From positions 6,153,086-6,217,085 of the forward strand of contig VXAI01000028.1 of assembly GCA_013399305.1 (NCBI GenBank): DNA of 64,000 nt, read 5' to 3'. Position numbers and translations under genes: made by a program. The notes below the pieces were generated by a model. That model had not been told where the DNA came from. It searched no databases and saw only the letters and a program-made list of their open reading frames with translations. This DNA is from Rostratula benghalensis (lineage: Eukaryota; Chordata; Aves; Charadriiformes; Rostratulidae). Positions 37,548 to 51,168 of the stretch are shown here, piece by piece. The first letter of the stretch is position 1; the number at the start of each line of letters is the position of its first letter.

Positions 37548-40407
37548 CTGGAAGACATTAAAGGATGAATCGGCATCAGAAGTGACAAGTTCAAATGCGA
37601 AAATTCTCTTTAAACCATGAAGCAACCAGGAAGAAGAAAATGTCAAAAATTCACGAGCTACACAATATGCTATCAGCAAATACCATATCATGCATTTCTA
37701 TTAACATTATTACAATCTGTTCTGTAATACTGCTAAGATAAAACATGTTTTGTCATAAATGAGTGACAGAAAGCAAATTTAGGAATTAAATTCATAAAGA
37801 TTGCAAATTTGCAAACTGATTCTGATGTGACAGCACCAACTAAGAAGAAAGAAAGATCTCTTCAGGATCTTTAAAAGATTGCATTCAGTCTCTTAAAAAT
37901 CATGATCTCCAACCATGCTGTCACCTAATTTGTTTGCCTTTTCTTACATTGTTTTGTAAACATAACAGCATTGGATCTAAGAACCATCACTGAAGTTGTG
38001 CTGTGGAAGACGGCATGGCTGGACTCTAGCTGACAACTGAGCCAGACCTGAGGGATCTTTTGTTGTGCCTTGAGCTACGACTTCTTCCTTCAGTGCAGGG
38101 ACAGGCTCACAGCATGCACCTATGCTGTGAGGGTAGCTCAGATGATAGGAAGCAGGACCTCTTAAGCAGTAACAAAACTGTAGCTCAGTCACATCCAAAC
38201 ACATGTCCATACTGGAAGGCGAGAACTTTTAATTTTTGAAGAGAATCCACACAAGCAGGCAAAATCCCATTTATCACACCAAAAATGAAAACAAGGCAGC
38301 AATATAGCTCCTAAAAACAACTATACAGATCGTCTTTTTAGGATTTCTTCCACAGAGGTATTCAAAGCTATCTTCTCATTTCTTTTTCATCCTGTAGGAA
38401 CTGTGGGAAGCTAGACTGGTAAGGGAGATAGCAAGGGAATTTTCTTCCTTCCTTGTATACCAGTAAACAAGATGCCTGAACAAGTTTCAGGCAGCTATAT
38501 CTGGAAAATAGACAAAAAACTCAAGCCTTGGTAACAAGTACCTATGAACTTGGTCTGCTAAGCCACTGCTGCTGGGAATGATGCACCAGAAAGCAAGTAG
38601 TTTCCACAAAGTTTTTGTTTGCACTTGAAGGCATATCAAAACTAGTTTCTTCCTAACTCTTACTGTATGAGAGAGAAATATGCAACTTCCCATTGGCATT
38701 GCTATGTGTAAAAGTGCCTCCTGCGTGAGTTCCCCTGGCTGTTTGATGACATTGAACAAATAAACAAGATGCATCAATTTTGAGTGTATCAGCACATACA
38801 GGACTGCAGAGAATTTATGGCTGGTTACAGGGAGCAGCAATATACTGAATTGAATGAGGAGATTCGTTATTAACATTGAATGTAAGCATCTTAAAAATAC
38901 AGAGGTGTTCTGCAATACAAATAATTAATTTCCCATTCTCTGTTTCAACTCCAACTTTGTTAATTTTAAAGAAATGCTTAGACATCTTCACACAAGCGAC
39001 ATAAAGCAACATAAAGTGACATGGAGCATCAGAGGAGAAGGAAGAGATGTCTGCTCTGCATCAGTCCTGCCAGCACGCCCCAATTATATTCCTCAAATTT
39101 CTCCAATCATATTCTTCTCGTTGTGCCTGCTTCTTCATGTTGGCAGGACAAACAGTACACAACCATACCATATACTGTAATTACATCTGTCGGACTTCTT
39201 TTCACCGCATTACTCACTGTTTAATCTATACAGGATTGTAAGTGCTCATACTTTTAAGGACTTCAAAATCCCACCCCTGCAGAAATTGTATTTTATTAAA
39301 TAGTACTGCATGATGTCACTGCCAGAAACAAGCAAAGTAAAACAACTACCACCACAATCACCTTCTGGTCCTAAGGAGATAAGTTTTGTATTTACTTGCT
39401 AATACTTTCATTATAGAAATTTAAAATAGAATCTGTTAAAAAAAAATTGCACAAACTAAAAAAAACCCATACCACTACAACATCTGCAGACGTACTGTGT
39501 AGAGTCAAAGTATTATAGATAAAACCAGGAATGATTTCTTTATCTAAATTAAGTTTGATTTTAAACGGCATTTGGAGATTGAGTCTACCGAACTTGGGGA
39601 TGGGTAAGTTGTTTTCCTGTTCTATTAGTTATCTGGATGTATCTTAGAAAGAAAACCTGTTACACTTTCTAAAGCCAGTAAGTTTTCTAAACTCACATAG
39701 TTTTAACATTTCTTAACTCCCAAATCACTACACTGCAAAAATCTTTGAAACCAAGCCAATGAGAGTCCATTATTACAGTCATTAATTTAATACACAAGAG
39801 AAAGGCCTCAGCCAGTCAACCTGGCTCCAAAATGTTCAAAGTCACAACATGCACCTAAATGAAAATCATAGTTCCATTGCTAGTCGAGGTCTGGATCTGA
39901 ATACTTTGGACTTAGAGAACTATATAACAAAATCCTCCATCCAGATCAGAACACCAATGTGTTGAGCCATACTTGGCACACACATATACATTACTTCTGT
40001 TTGCAATAAACATACATGTGTACATAATGCACCAATCCACACAGATATTACTCTGAATGATTTTGCATCCTGCAGAAGGTATGTTCCAAAGGACTGACCA
40101 TTGACTGCAATCACCATCCCTACAGGGCTGAATGCAGAAGGCACAGAACCTACTGGAACATTTCTATGTCCCACTCTTTTCTCAAGGGTCCTCTGGCTCC
40201 TCTTGCAGCCAGATGACTGGCCGATGTCCATCTTATAAATAAAAAACAGAGACCATTTCTGTCACGCGACAGATGTCCACCCAGCTATAGGACAGAAAAA
40301 CCTCCAGCCATAGATTTCATCATCACTTCAGCAACTCTTGGAAACCCTGAATTACTCCAGTGCATTTTACTCCATTACACGCCAAGATTCTAATCCCCAC
40401 CAAAATG

Positions 40408-40437
40408 AAAAGAAAAAAAAAAAAAAAGAAAAAGGGA
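40408..40437. repeat. A/G low-complexity tract
   Basis: GAAAAGAAAA, then a run of about 15 A, then GAAAAAGGG. Confidence 0.9.
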
Positions 40438-41534
40438 CATGCAAACCCATCCAGCCTTGAGTTTCAGGTTGTCCAAACACTTAACGCAGATGTGACGGTA
40501 CCAATTTCCACCCAGTTCACAGCTTGAAAATTATCTTTACAATATGAAAACTGGAACCATTTACGCTGCAATGGGAATTACGCTGTTCTCTATGTGACTG
40601 TGTAATTTCACTGTAATAGGAAGCTGGTCCATTGTAGTACATTTATATAAAAATATGGTATTAGTATATTTACTGGAGGTAGTATGTTTATATACAGATA
40701 CATAACCACCTACCTCCATCACTCTGACTTACAAAGTTACTCATTTAATTGGGGGGGAAAAAAAAATGCTGGTGCAAGAGTTCCACAAATGCGCAGAATG
40801 ACAATAAAAAAGTTTGGGTTTATTAAAAAACAAAAAAAATGCCCAGCACTGAAGTGGTGATAATTGTTAGGGTAACTCCCTATAAAGATTCCTTGTCCTG
40901 ATGACTGACAGACTCTGAATGTAATTGTGTGATTCAGAAACGCAATGATTCAAGAGGATTCAGAGAATTATTTAAAATACCTTACTCATTTATGCCAAAT
41001 TGCAGTAGCAAATATTTCAATAAATTAAAATTTTCTTATTAGCAGTGCTACAATGCCTTTAAGAAACTGCACAGTAACTTTGAAAGGGATTACCGCTGCT
41101 ACAGGTTAATGCACACAGCACAGTATGCAACTGAGCTGCATTTGTTCCATCCTTTAAGTATGTAAAGGATCTGCAGCTATAGATTTTGCATCAAGATGTT
41201 TGCCTTGGCTCAAACACTGTAAGGGAATTTCACACTATCCATATTCAGGAGTATAAATTATTCTTTTAGTATTTAATGGCCATGTACTCTCTGGCTCAAA
41301 TTAATTCTTCAAGGGTCACACCTTGACTATGAGATTAATATTTGGTGGCAAAAAAGGCATAACAGCGGCATTCTACAGGTAGCAGAGTAAATTATTCTAC
41401 TTTCCTGAAATTTCTGAAGCATGGCCCTCCTCTCCCTGCCTCCCTTGCTGCAGTGGCAGTGAAAGGATTTGGCAGTCAGTCTTCAGTGGGGATGTTTTGT
41501 CGTTTTTAGGGCTGCTGATGGGCTGATATGTTTT

Positions 41535-41578
41535 CTGTCAGGGGAAATTAAAAGGCATATTTTCCCCTGCCTGTCAGG
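41535..41578. promoter_or_regulatory. Nested direct and inverted repeat in a possible conserved block
   Basis: CAGGGGAAA (41539-41547) and its reverse complement TTTCCCCTG (41561-41569), 13 bp apart, are framed by a direct repeat CTGTCAGG (41535-41542 and 41571-41578). GGGGAAATTA and ATTTTCCCC resemble Rel/NF-kB-type half sites. The surrounding 41460-41700 is less A-run-rich than the rest of the intron. Confidence 0.3.
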
Positions 41579-43703
41579 AAAAGAAAGCTCGAGTGATTTC
41601 CTGAAAAGCTTCTGCACGTAGCATGCAAGATTTCTAATTTTAATTTGGCTGCAGAAGCATTCCCCTCCTATAGTAATTATAGCATGGCTGCAATACAAAT
41701 TCCATTATATACATATGAGTGTGCACAGGCATGCGTATGGGCAAGGCTGGAACTACCATTAGACCCAAAACGCAAAGCCAGATAATATTTTAAAACAGTA
41801 TGGAGACACTTTGAGAATGCATATCAACACTTCTAATGCCTTTTAGGCATTAAACTTTTTACAGTTAATGATGTTTATCCTATCTGGCAATCGTTGCTAG
41901 GCAGTAGTAGTCTTATGGAGAGGCAAACAGTCATTTGCAATTTACTCCCTAATTTCTTTATAATAAATAAAGGCTGTGTTTTATTTCTGGGTCTTGTATC
42001 ACTGGGGGCATGTTATTTGTCTGTGTCTCTGCAGCCTTATCTGTAAAAACGATACTTACCTACCATGATGTAATATTTGTGAGATTAGTATTATCAAGTG
42101 TAGACAGTACTAGGTCCAGTCCTCAAGAGGAAGGAGCTTCATAGCCAGCAAGTATTATTCTAACAAATTTTAAACAGCTTAATGGATTCTTATACTTTTC
42201 TCACATTTCAGTCAAGAGACAGGTGGTAACAAGGTTATCAGCAGGTGTAGAACTCTCACCTGCTTCTGAAAACAGCATATACCTAGCAACATTGATATGA
42301 AAGCATACTTTTTCAAAGTGAAACCATACATCTTCACAGCTTTCAATCACTGAGCCCCGGGAAGAGATGCAAATTTGGACAGGGGCTTTTTGGAGCTGGC
42401 AGTCCAAATGAAGCTTCAAGCACCACGAAGGGCTCTGCCCGGGACTGGGTGCACTCTCACTTTATCACCTTTATAAAATGAAACCATCAGCATTTGAAGG
42501 GTGTCCTTTAATAAAGTATTGCATGCAGTTGGAGACTCTTCACTGACACTAATTGAAGGTTGCTGGATTTAATTCAGTTCAGAAGTTTTATGGTACAGTG
42601 GAACGCAGCACGTTAATAAAAAGTCTTGTACAGTATTTTGCAGGTGATATTTTAATATATAGTGGACCAAAGTAAAATACCACATAATACAGTCAGGTAG
42701 GCTTGCCACTTCTGAAGCATGAAATTGTTCCAAGTGTTATGCTCCCTAAACATTAAAAACGTGACATTTTTCCAACATCAATCAAAAATCTACAGGATTG
42801 AAACATCTCATTATTTCTGCTGGCTAAAATCTATGTTCTAGTGCCTACAATATAGTAAAAGTTGGGGTTTAAGAAAAACAGGGCAGACATCAATGTAGGC
42901 TGAGCCATCTTTAATCTTTCATCCCAAATTCTCTTTGTACTTCAATGTTTTGATATATTTAAATGGGGGGGAAAGGGGAAAAAAGAAAATTAAGGAAATG
43001 CTAACTATTAAATTAAAAAGTCAGTCTTCTGTAACTCTCATGTTACTTTTACAACTCTGAATTTCCTCATTTTTCAAAGGGCATGTCTGACTTTTGATCC
43101 TTTGTACCAGAAATCTCTGTCTCAGATGAGAAAAATCAAAGAGAAGAGTGTGGCACAGTTTTGCAGCCGGTGTGGCTGCACCTGACTTGATTTTGCAGTG
43201 AGTAATGGAAGAAAAAAAAATGTCCTACTTTTAGTTTTTGAAGTTTAAACAAAGTAACTTAAGCCTCAACTTCTCAAGATGTACTAAGACTCCCAAGCTC
43301 TAAAGAAATTGGACAAAAGCTGTATTCTTAACTAGGAAGTTGCACTAAATATTTAGGGGCACCACAATAAGATTAAAAAAAAAAAGCTAAACTTCTATAT
43401 TTTACTAGTATTTTTTCTGAAATAAACTACCTATTCTACACATTTTCATAAGAGAGCCTTACGCAAAGGAAAAAAGTTAACATTTAATGAACATATTAAA
43501 GGCTACTTTATAAATTCTGCCAAAAAATAATCAAATACAGATCAAATATAGATAATTTGATCATATACACCAAAAAAGAAACCAACAAAACATCTTAAAA
43601 CCCACCAAAATCTTATTTTCAGGTGATATAGCTCAAATTAGTTTAAGTTCAAAGGATGTTTTCCCTAATATGAGTGAATAAAACTTTAAACTTAATCTCT
43701 TTT

Positions 43704-43718
43704 AAAAAAAAAAAAAAA
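43704..43718. repeat. A15 homopolymer abutting a tandem duplication
   Basis: Fifteen consecutive A residues directly before the first copy of the 62-bp duplicated unit. A poly(A) tract at this junction could have helped slippage or a break that led to the duplication. Confidence 0.9.
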
Positions 43719-43842
43719 GTAGACCTCCATCATGTAAAGCCTACATTGCTTCCCTGTTATCTATGCTATAGGTAAGCAATGTAGACCTCCATCATGTAAA
43801 GCCTACATTGCTTCCCTGTTATCTATGCTATAGGTAAGTGAT
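43719..43842. repeat. 62-bp tandem duplication, two copies
   Basis: Copy 1 is 43719-43780 and copy 2 is 43781-43842; they are identical for the first 58 bases and differ at two of the last four. Each copy starts GTAGACCTCCATCATG. The unit contains CTACATTGCTT (43741-43751), whose exact reverse complement AAGCAATGTAG spans the copy junction (43774-43784), so an 11-bp stem with a 22-nt loop bridges the two copies. The near-identity suggests a recent event. Confidence 0.95.
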
Positions 43843-44177
43843 GCCCTCAGAGGACAGCAAGATTAAAGACAATATTTTCTATTATCAACTAATCGATGAG
43901 AGGGAATACCCCAGGGGATTATTTTCTGGATAGTCAGTTTGTCACCTACTTTTTCCTCCTCCATTTCTAATATTCTCTTCTACTTCTTTTACCATCTTTT
44001 CCAGTATGTTCTTCCCCACTTTCCAGCTAGTCTCTGTTTTATTGCTGTGCTCCCCCCGGTCCCATAACCTTCCCAATTCTTTTTCTTACTCCACTGTCCA
44101 CTTGCCATATCAAATTTTATGCTCCCCCATCATCATCCCTCTTATCTGCCAGAAGGAGACAAGGGTTTGATACTCGG

Positions 44178-44221
44178 AGTCATAGAATGTTTCAGGTTGG
44201 AAGGGACCTTCTCAGAGGTTT
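44178..44221 (-). mobile_element. CR1 LINE scrap (3' terminus, minus orientation)
   Basis: AGTCATAGAATGTTTCAGG followed by TTGGAAGGGACCTTCTCAG matches the antisense of the last CR1 bases. Only about 45 bp are recognisable. A 9-bp local direct repeat (CTCAGAGG units at about 44211 and 44222) follows. Confidence 0.8.
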
Positions 44222-47200
44222 CTCAGAGGCAGGATAGCCAAGCAACTAAGCATCAGCCAAAACTCCGAGGTGGATCCATGTCAACCTTCTAACGGAGTGA
44301 ACTCCTTGGAGAAGACCGAATAGCTTTTAAACAACAACAAAAGCCACAATTCATTATAACACACAAATAAGGATAATAGGATTCCATAAGTATAATTAAC
44401 CTCCAAAACAAAGAAAATTCAAGACCAGGAAACCGAACTGGAAAAAGGTTATATGCAACGCTCCTCCTATGCACAGGGTCCCTGCAGAGGAGCCTCTGCA
44501 GAAGGGCCTTGGTATCAGCCTAACACAGTCAGTCCTTCACTGGCTTTGAGGGAAGCAGACTCTGCTCTACCCGTTTCACTCCCCAGGTGCTGGCAGTGTT
44601 TCTGAGACCTGAGGAGCATCTCCAGGCTCATTCCTGCTCGCTCTCTCTCTCTGCAAATCCATCAGAGCTGGAGGCTTCCAGCCTTCCATGGTTGTCTTTC
44701 CTTGCTGCTACAGGCTGCAGTGCTCAGATCTCACTCAAACACACCCAGAAGAATGAGCATCTCTCTCATTCCTTGAGGGAGTCTACTCCAAAAAATCCTA
44801 AATAAATTGGTCAGCAACTATCTCCCTTCTGAAAAATACAAGAGAGACTATATTGCAAAGTGATTTACTGGAGTTTTGGGGCTTGGGATTTTTTTCTGGT
44901 CTCTCCTGAATACAATTTATGCTACAGCTTGCTTCCCCATCCCTTTACAGCACAGCCTTTTTTTAAAAAGGAAGCCGTTTTCCCAACGTATGTGTGAATA
45001 CCCTTTTCTTCCTGCTCTCTATCCTTTTTGCTCTGTGCCAAAAGTTCACCTACCCACAGAACTGGTTTAACCTTTGCATTTCTGACTGGCAGGAGTGACT
45101 CCTGGTTTGCATGTTGCTTTTTGCCTGACACCCAGTGGGGGCAGCCCAGTGAGCCAGGGCTACTTTACCCTTCCACAACACATCCCAAGGAGGCCAGAGT
45201 GTGTGTGTTAGAGACCCTGTCATGGTTGTCCCTCTGGGCAAGCAATTCTGCAGCTTCCCTGCTGTACCCAGACTGGCTGCAATTCCTTGCCTTTTTCCTA
45301 CTTATCTCTCTTGAGCATCCCCACCATTGCCCTGCAATACTAGCACTAAAACGTGCCAAAATGCACAAGGACTTACATCTCCTCCCATAAATATATGTGA
45401 TTCTGTTGCTACTCCCCTCAAAGTCAGGCTGCTGCGACCAAACTCCACAGATCATCTCTGGATTCACCAACACATGAGCATCTTTTCAGGATGCACAAGT
45501 TCTCACAGCTCTGCTGTCTCTAATTCTGGGTAACTCTATTAGAGCTTTTAAGATCTTCCTGATATGTTTGCCAGTTATCTTCCTCAGACAGGCATAACTC
45601 TTTCTCCAAAGAACATCTCAACTCATCTGTCACTGTGGAGGAATAAGAACACAAAAAAAGGAATTCACCTCCTGTAAGCTTCCCCAAAACCTCCCTCTGA
45701 TGATGCAAAATTACCAAGTAGGATTGGACACCAAAGGTTGCTCTTTTGCATCTCACTATTGTGCCTCACTGTCTTTGAATTGTGGCCACCTGCTAATCAA
45801 ACTATCTTCTATAACTGTCAAAAAGGCTTGAGAGTTCTCACATCCAAGTTTCTCCTTTAAACAAGCAGGCTGACCTAGCCTCAAAAGGCATTTTTGGAGC
45901 TGTGGCAAGATGTAGAGGCCACAGTGTTATTATTACTGTGTTATTTTAACTCCATTTAATCTGCCTCCTGCTATTGAGAAAATTGAAATTAATTGCAGCC
46001 AAAGAAGTTACCTTGCATTACAGAGGTGTTTTTCTTTTCCTTAAAGCAATTTCTAGACTAGGCAAAATAACAAGATACTGAAATAGAGCCATAAACGTTG
46101 GTCAATATAATATTTGACAAATTACTTCCTCGTTTCATTCATTGTAAGTGGTATGATAAGGTTTAAATACAGAATAACTATAAAAGTGAGCACTAGGATG
46201 TATCAAAGTTCATGCAGACCTTTCACAGTTCCATAAAATTATGCAACTTTAATCTCTTATGAAAACCAGATACCGCCAGGACATCTTTCTAAATATAAAG
46301 AACTATCTGCATAGCTCAGAATTGTCAGCCAAGGAAAGAAGGGCAAAAATCAGCCCAAGTAGCAAAGAAAAATATTAAGTTCTTTATGCAGGATCTAGAA
46401 CAGCAGAATAAGGTAGCGCTGAAATAGCATACACCAACAACAAAGGATATCATTATCTCAACATGTAATCCAGTCATAACCAAATAAAAATTAAATAGTA
46501 TTTGTAGATGTATTTTGAAAATAAGCATGAACAAATTGTAACATATCATACCCTTGCAACCTTGATTTTGCTCCCTTGTTCATCTATCTCATGACCCAAA
46601 ACAGAAGTCTCTGGGGCAAAAATAGACTATGGTCTGCTGTGCAGCACTGGTAAGACAAGTGTATGCGCTGACCTGGAGAATCTGTGGAGATATTTAACAC
46701 ATATTCTCTAAGCTTTTAGCTCGTGATTTTGCAAACTAAACAATATTTTTCTCATGTAGTCTCAGGTCATGGTGCTTAGTTATTTCTTTAAAGAAATGGT
46801 AACAACCGCTGGGTTTGCAAGGTCCTGTCTTCAAAGCTCAACTCATTAATCAGTCTTCATAAATGGATGACTCAAACCCCACTTCTCAAAAAGAAGGTAA
46901 AAAAGGAATTTTCTGGTGTTCTCTGTAGTGTTTATTTTCCTTTCAAAAATTATTTGGGGTTTGATTATCTTCCCATTGGGATTTCTAGCAAGATTAAGGA
47001 TGTTCCCCTACAGAAGTACGAGGTGGGGGCCACACAACAAACACCACCTTCACCCCACTGCACATTCCTGCCAATGCCACATCTGTTATCAGACCACTTT
47101 GACTGTATACCAAGAAGTCACAATATCATTTAAGTTAAGCAACAGAAATAGGTTCAGAAGAACTCACCACATCAGTTTTAACAACTCTTCCAAAAAAGAT

Positions 47201-48348
47201 TTGCTTGCTGCCTACAAGCTCATCTCTGTGACATCTGGCAGCATTTATGAAACATCCCTGTCTCGTGTGGCCAACTGATGCCATAAATTTCAGTCACCCT
47301 TGCCTTGGAGAAATGCTAATAATGAAAACTCATCAAAGAGCAGCAATAATTTCTACTGCTGACTAGATGGATGTCTTTCTGACTAGTCAAAATTAATGGC
47401 AGATCTCAGGGTCTTAAAGAACAGCTGTCACAGAGAAATACACCTGCAAACAAAGACTCAGGGTGCCTCTGAGTCTGATTTCTTCTAGACAGAACGTGGC
47501 AACCCTCACAATAAACTGGGCTGATTACAAGAAGAACTTAGCTAGACTTCTGCATCATTTAAAAATGATGAAAGTGGAGAAAACACATGCAAGTATGCAA
47601 ATGTATTTAACCTTAAAAGGACCTACTTAGTCTCCACTCCAACAGTAAGTGATTGATAGTCACATAGGTTATACATAACTTTTCACTTGGGTTTACTCTT
47701 ACAGACATTGTAGAACTAGCTGCTTTACGACAGGATTAAAAAACAGGTGGAAGCCTCATACAGATTCGGGATTTTTGTCCCACTATCACTATTGCCACTG
47801 GGTAACACTTAATTAAATGTAGCAAATAAAAGATATTTTCAGGAGCTCACTTGGCAAAGTATTTTGAATCTGGAGGACAGAAAAAGCAACTATGGGGACC
47901 AGAAAGATGACCTATAAGTTTCATAAGCAATACCCTTTTTAGTACTGCTCTTGAAATCCTAGAGTCGTGATGGTGATATTTGTTTCCAAGCATAATAAAA
48001 TTTCTTGATCAAGCAATTGAAGGTAAATACTTAGAAAGCAAGATCCTTGTATATACCACATATACATGGAAAACTCAAAGATACTCTCATTTAAAATTCC
48101 ATGTCATCAAAGTCAACATCATTAATCAGGGGAGGGGAGAAAGCAGGGATGTGTTTAACTATTGCAAATAGTGCAATCTGGATTACATGTCACTAATATC
48201 ACAATTACTGTCTGCCAGATGCTTCCTAGAAGGCCATAATATTTGTCTTCAACAAACACTGCATCACTGAGTCTGAGTGATACAGCTCCACCTGAAAATG
48301 TTTTAGGAATCCAGGAAAAGCAGGGGAAAGCTAAAAAATCACGTTATT

Positions 48349-48372
48349 TATATACATATATATATATATATA
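48349..48372. repeat. TA dinucleotide microsatellite
   Basis: TATATACATATATATATATATATA, interrupted once by a C, within a broader AT-only stretch to about 48420. Confidence 0.95.
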
Positions 48373-51118
48373 AAACACATTATTTAAAATAATATTTCTA
48401 AAAATACATTTATATATAATTTTTACAATGTCCTTACAATCAGTTATAACACATAAGAGTTTTCAGGTACAATCAGAATGTAAATGATGCTACTCTACAT
48501 ATGTAAATAAAACCATGTGATACAGTAGTTTGGTATTATTGTAACAATGCTGGTACTATGCAAAAATTCAACTGAACTTAAGTGTATTCTTAATTATTCC
48601 CTGATCTAAAAAAAAAAAATTGAGTTAGACTTGACAGTACAGCAAGTAATTTAAAATACAGCTAAAGCTTTGTTGCATTTTTTTCAAAAAAAAAAAAAGA
48701 AAGACATAACAAGAGTAGGACATGCAGTGTTAAGAAGCAGTTTGAAAGAAATTCAAAGATTTTCATGGAATATACAAAATTATACTCAAACCACCTTGGA
48801 GTGCCTGCATTGCCAACAGCACTGCACAACACAAACCATTAAAGTATCACTAATACCCAGTAATACCTACAACTAAGTACGATAGAAAATAATAGATTCA
48901 ATACAGAAAAAATGGCTTTGATTCTTTCTATCAATCACAGCATCATAACAGTGAATTGAATGTTTTAACACTGATCCTGAAGTTTGGCACCCATAAAAAG
49001 TGTGCATTTTCATCTCACTTGCACTCACAAATACCAACACCAGTATAACCAGTTTTGGTTTTCAGACATGGCCAGACAGCTTGCCCTCTGCACTGGTATT
49101 TCTGCCTTTGGTTATGAAATACACCCTACAGGAAACTGCACAACATCCTCAAATTTCATTCTTCTTTTCTCAACATTTTCAATTCTATACCTGTAGCTCA
49201 ATATTCTTCCTGAGAGCCACTGCTTCTTTATGTTTATTTTCATATTAGGCCACAAGAGATTGTATTTTATTGATTTTTGTCATGCAGGGTTGTCTAATAA
49301 ATTTTACTGCTTTGGCTTGCTTGCTTTGGGCTCTGTAGTGGGATAGACAATTCTCTCTTGTAAGATGGAGCCTTCTGTATGTTCTGTGTTGCAGAGACAG
49401 ATGGTAAAAGACGCTTGCAGATTTATTTTTTCAAAAATCTATTTACATTACAGCAGTCAAGAAAATATCCCAAGAGCCTTACAGGAAGATCTTATTGTGA
49501 ATACAAACCCAAAGATTTTTTAGAAACTATACTATCAGCTGCACAGGTCTGAGAAATTTGTTTTCTTCCTTTCTTCTAAACTTAACCCATTTTTAATTAA
49601 GAAACACAGTATTATGTTCAATATAGTGTGTCTGAAAGCTCATTAGCAGTAACTTGATAAACTAATATTTATAAAGACTGTTAAATAAGTCTCTTGTAGA
49701 CTGTAACAATGATAGCCATAGGTTGGTTTTAATGGGTTTTTTTTTGTTTATTTGTGGGGGGGTTTTTAAAGCAAATTCACCATTTAACCAACCTATTATA
49801 AAGAGTGATACTTAGAACAGAACACTGCAGTTCCAATTAGCGGCTCTCAGTGTTTCACCAGTAATTGGCCTCTCTTGGATGGACAGTGGGCCTTTATATC
49901 CAAAAACGTGAATGACAAGGTCAACACCTCAGCATAACATACATACCATCTTTGAGTCTTCAAGGGCAGATAAACTATAAGCCATAAATGTATATTGAAA
50001 CGTGCAGTAACTGTTGCCAAGTACAGAGGGGTAAAACTGGCTTTTTAGAAGCTTTTCTTTCTTGCAGGCTGCATCAGCCTTATCTGAATGGGTTGTCCAT
50101 CGGTTGAATCATCTGTATCTCGATACTGTTTAGATAATATCACTTATTTGCTTAATATAGCAATGCCAAAATATACAGCTAAATAATCCTACCGTACTGC
50201 AAAATCTGCAACCTGTATTTCCTTGTCTATTCTCCCAGTGGTTCCAAAGAGAGGAGACCCTGTAATAACCTGCTCTAAACCTGTCACCTCAGGCTCAAGA
50301 AAAACTTGATATTATCCTCCAGACTAGGCAGTGAATAAATTTTAATCACACAGCTTCACATCTGCAGTTGCATCAGTAATGCTGTCTAAAAGAAAGTGCA
50401 ACAGGCAGCACAGTTGGAACCAGACAGTTTCTGTTATTATCTAGGCTATCTGTTCAAAATTAACCTGGACATTTTCACAAAAACTAGAGTTACAGCTGGG
50501 TCACCATATCCTAAACTGAAACCAAAGGATTCTATTTGAAAAGTCTACTTAAGCTAGCAGTGTATCCCTGACCAACACAGTGAGAACTGCTCTTTGCAAC
50601 GCCCTTCAAAGACAGCAAGGCTGTCAATAACAGCTAATGATTAATGGAGAACAAGTCTTAAAGCCCTCCAAAGCAAGTCAATCATTAAAAAAAAAAAAAA
50701 ACCCACCAAAAAAAAAGGAATAAACAGCAAAAATTCCTATCCTCCCCTCTGCCTTTCACTAAGCAGGAAAAGAAACAGAGACAGAGCTGCAGCCCAAGGC
50801 ATTCCTGAAGCCTACAGATTGCCAGGAGCAACCAAGGAATGGCTAAATCTCACTGAACACCAGAACTTCAAGTTATATTGTCCAGGAAAGGAATGCCTCT
50901 GAGAAGAACCTCTCTCACAGATAGCTGTTATCCCTCTAAACCCATTTTACTGATAAAACAACGTGACTCTTTTGGTATCATGCAAATTCACTAGATAATT
51001 GATCAGAGCCTTGAAAATCTGATAATCAATCGAAGCAATTAATCTGTCAAATGGTTCACGCATTACGAGATGAAGGACTTGGCTCTCTCAAAAAGGCTCT
51101 CAAAATGGTTTAGGTTTC

Positions 51119-51142
51119 TTTTTTTTTTTTTTTTTTTTTTTT
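51119..51142. repeat. T24 homopolymer
   Basis: Twenty-four consecutive T residues, the longest homopolymer in the window, in the KIF16B intron (A24 in the transcript). It is followed within 6 bp by a 21-bp near-perfect palindrome (51148-51168). Confidence 0.95.
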
Positions 51143-51147
51143 CCAAT

Positions 51148-51168
51148 TTCTACTTTAGTAAAGTAGAA
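51148..51168. repeat. 21-bp palindrome, 10-bp arms
   Basis: TTCTACTTTA, a single central G, then TAAAGTAGAA, the exact reverse complement. It lies just after the T24 tract. Confidence 0.9.

Noticed and set aside
38487..38915. 142-codon minus-strand frame inside a KIF16B intron, rich in hydrophobic residues
   Set aside because: No family resemblance and no splice sites fitting KIF16B. The order of flanking KIF16B exons is already complete without it.
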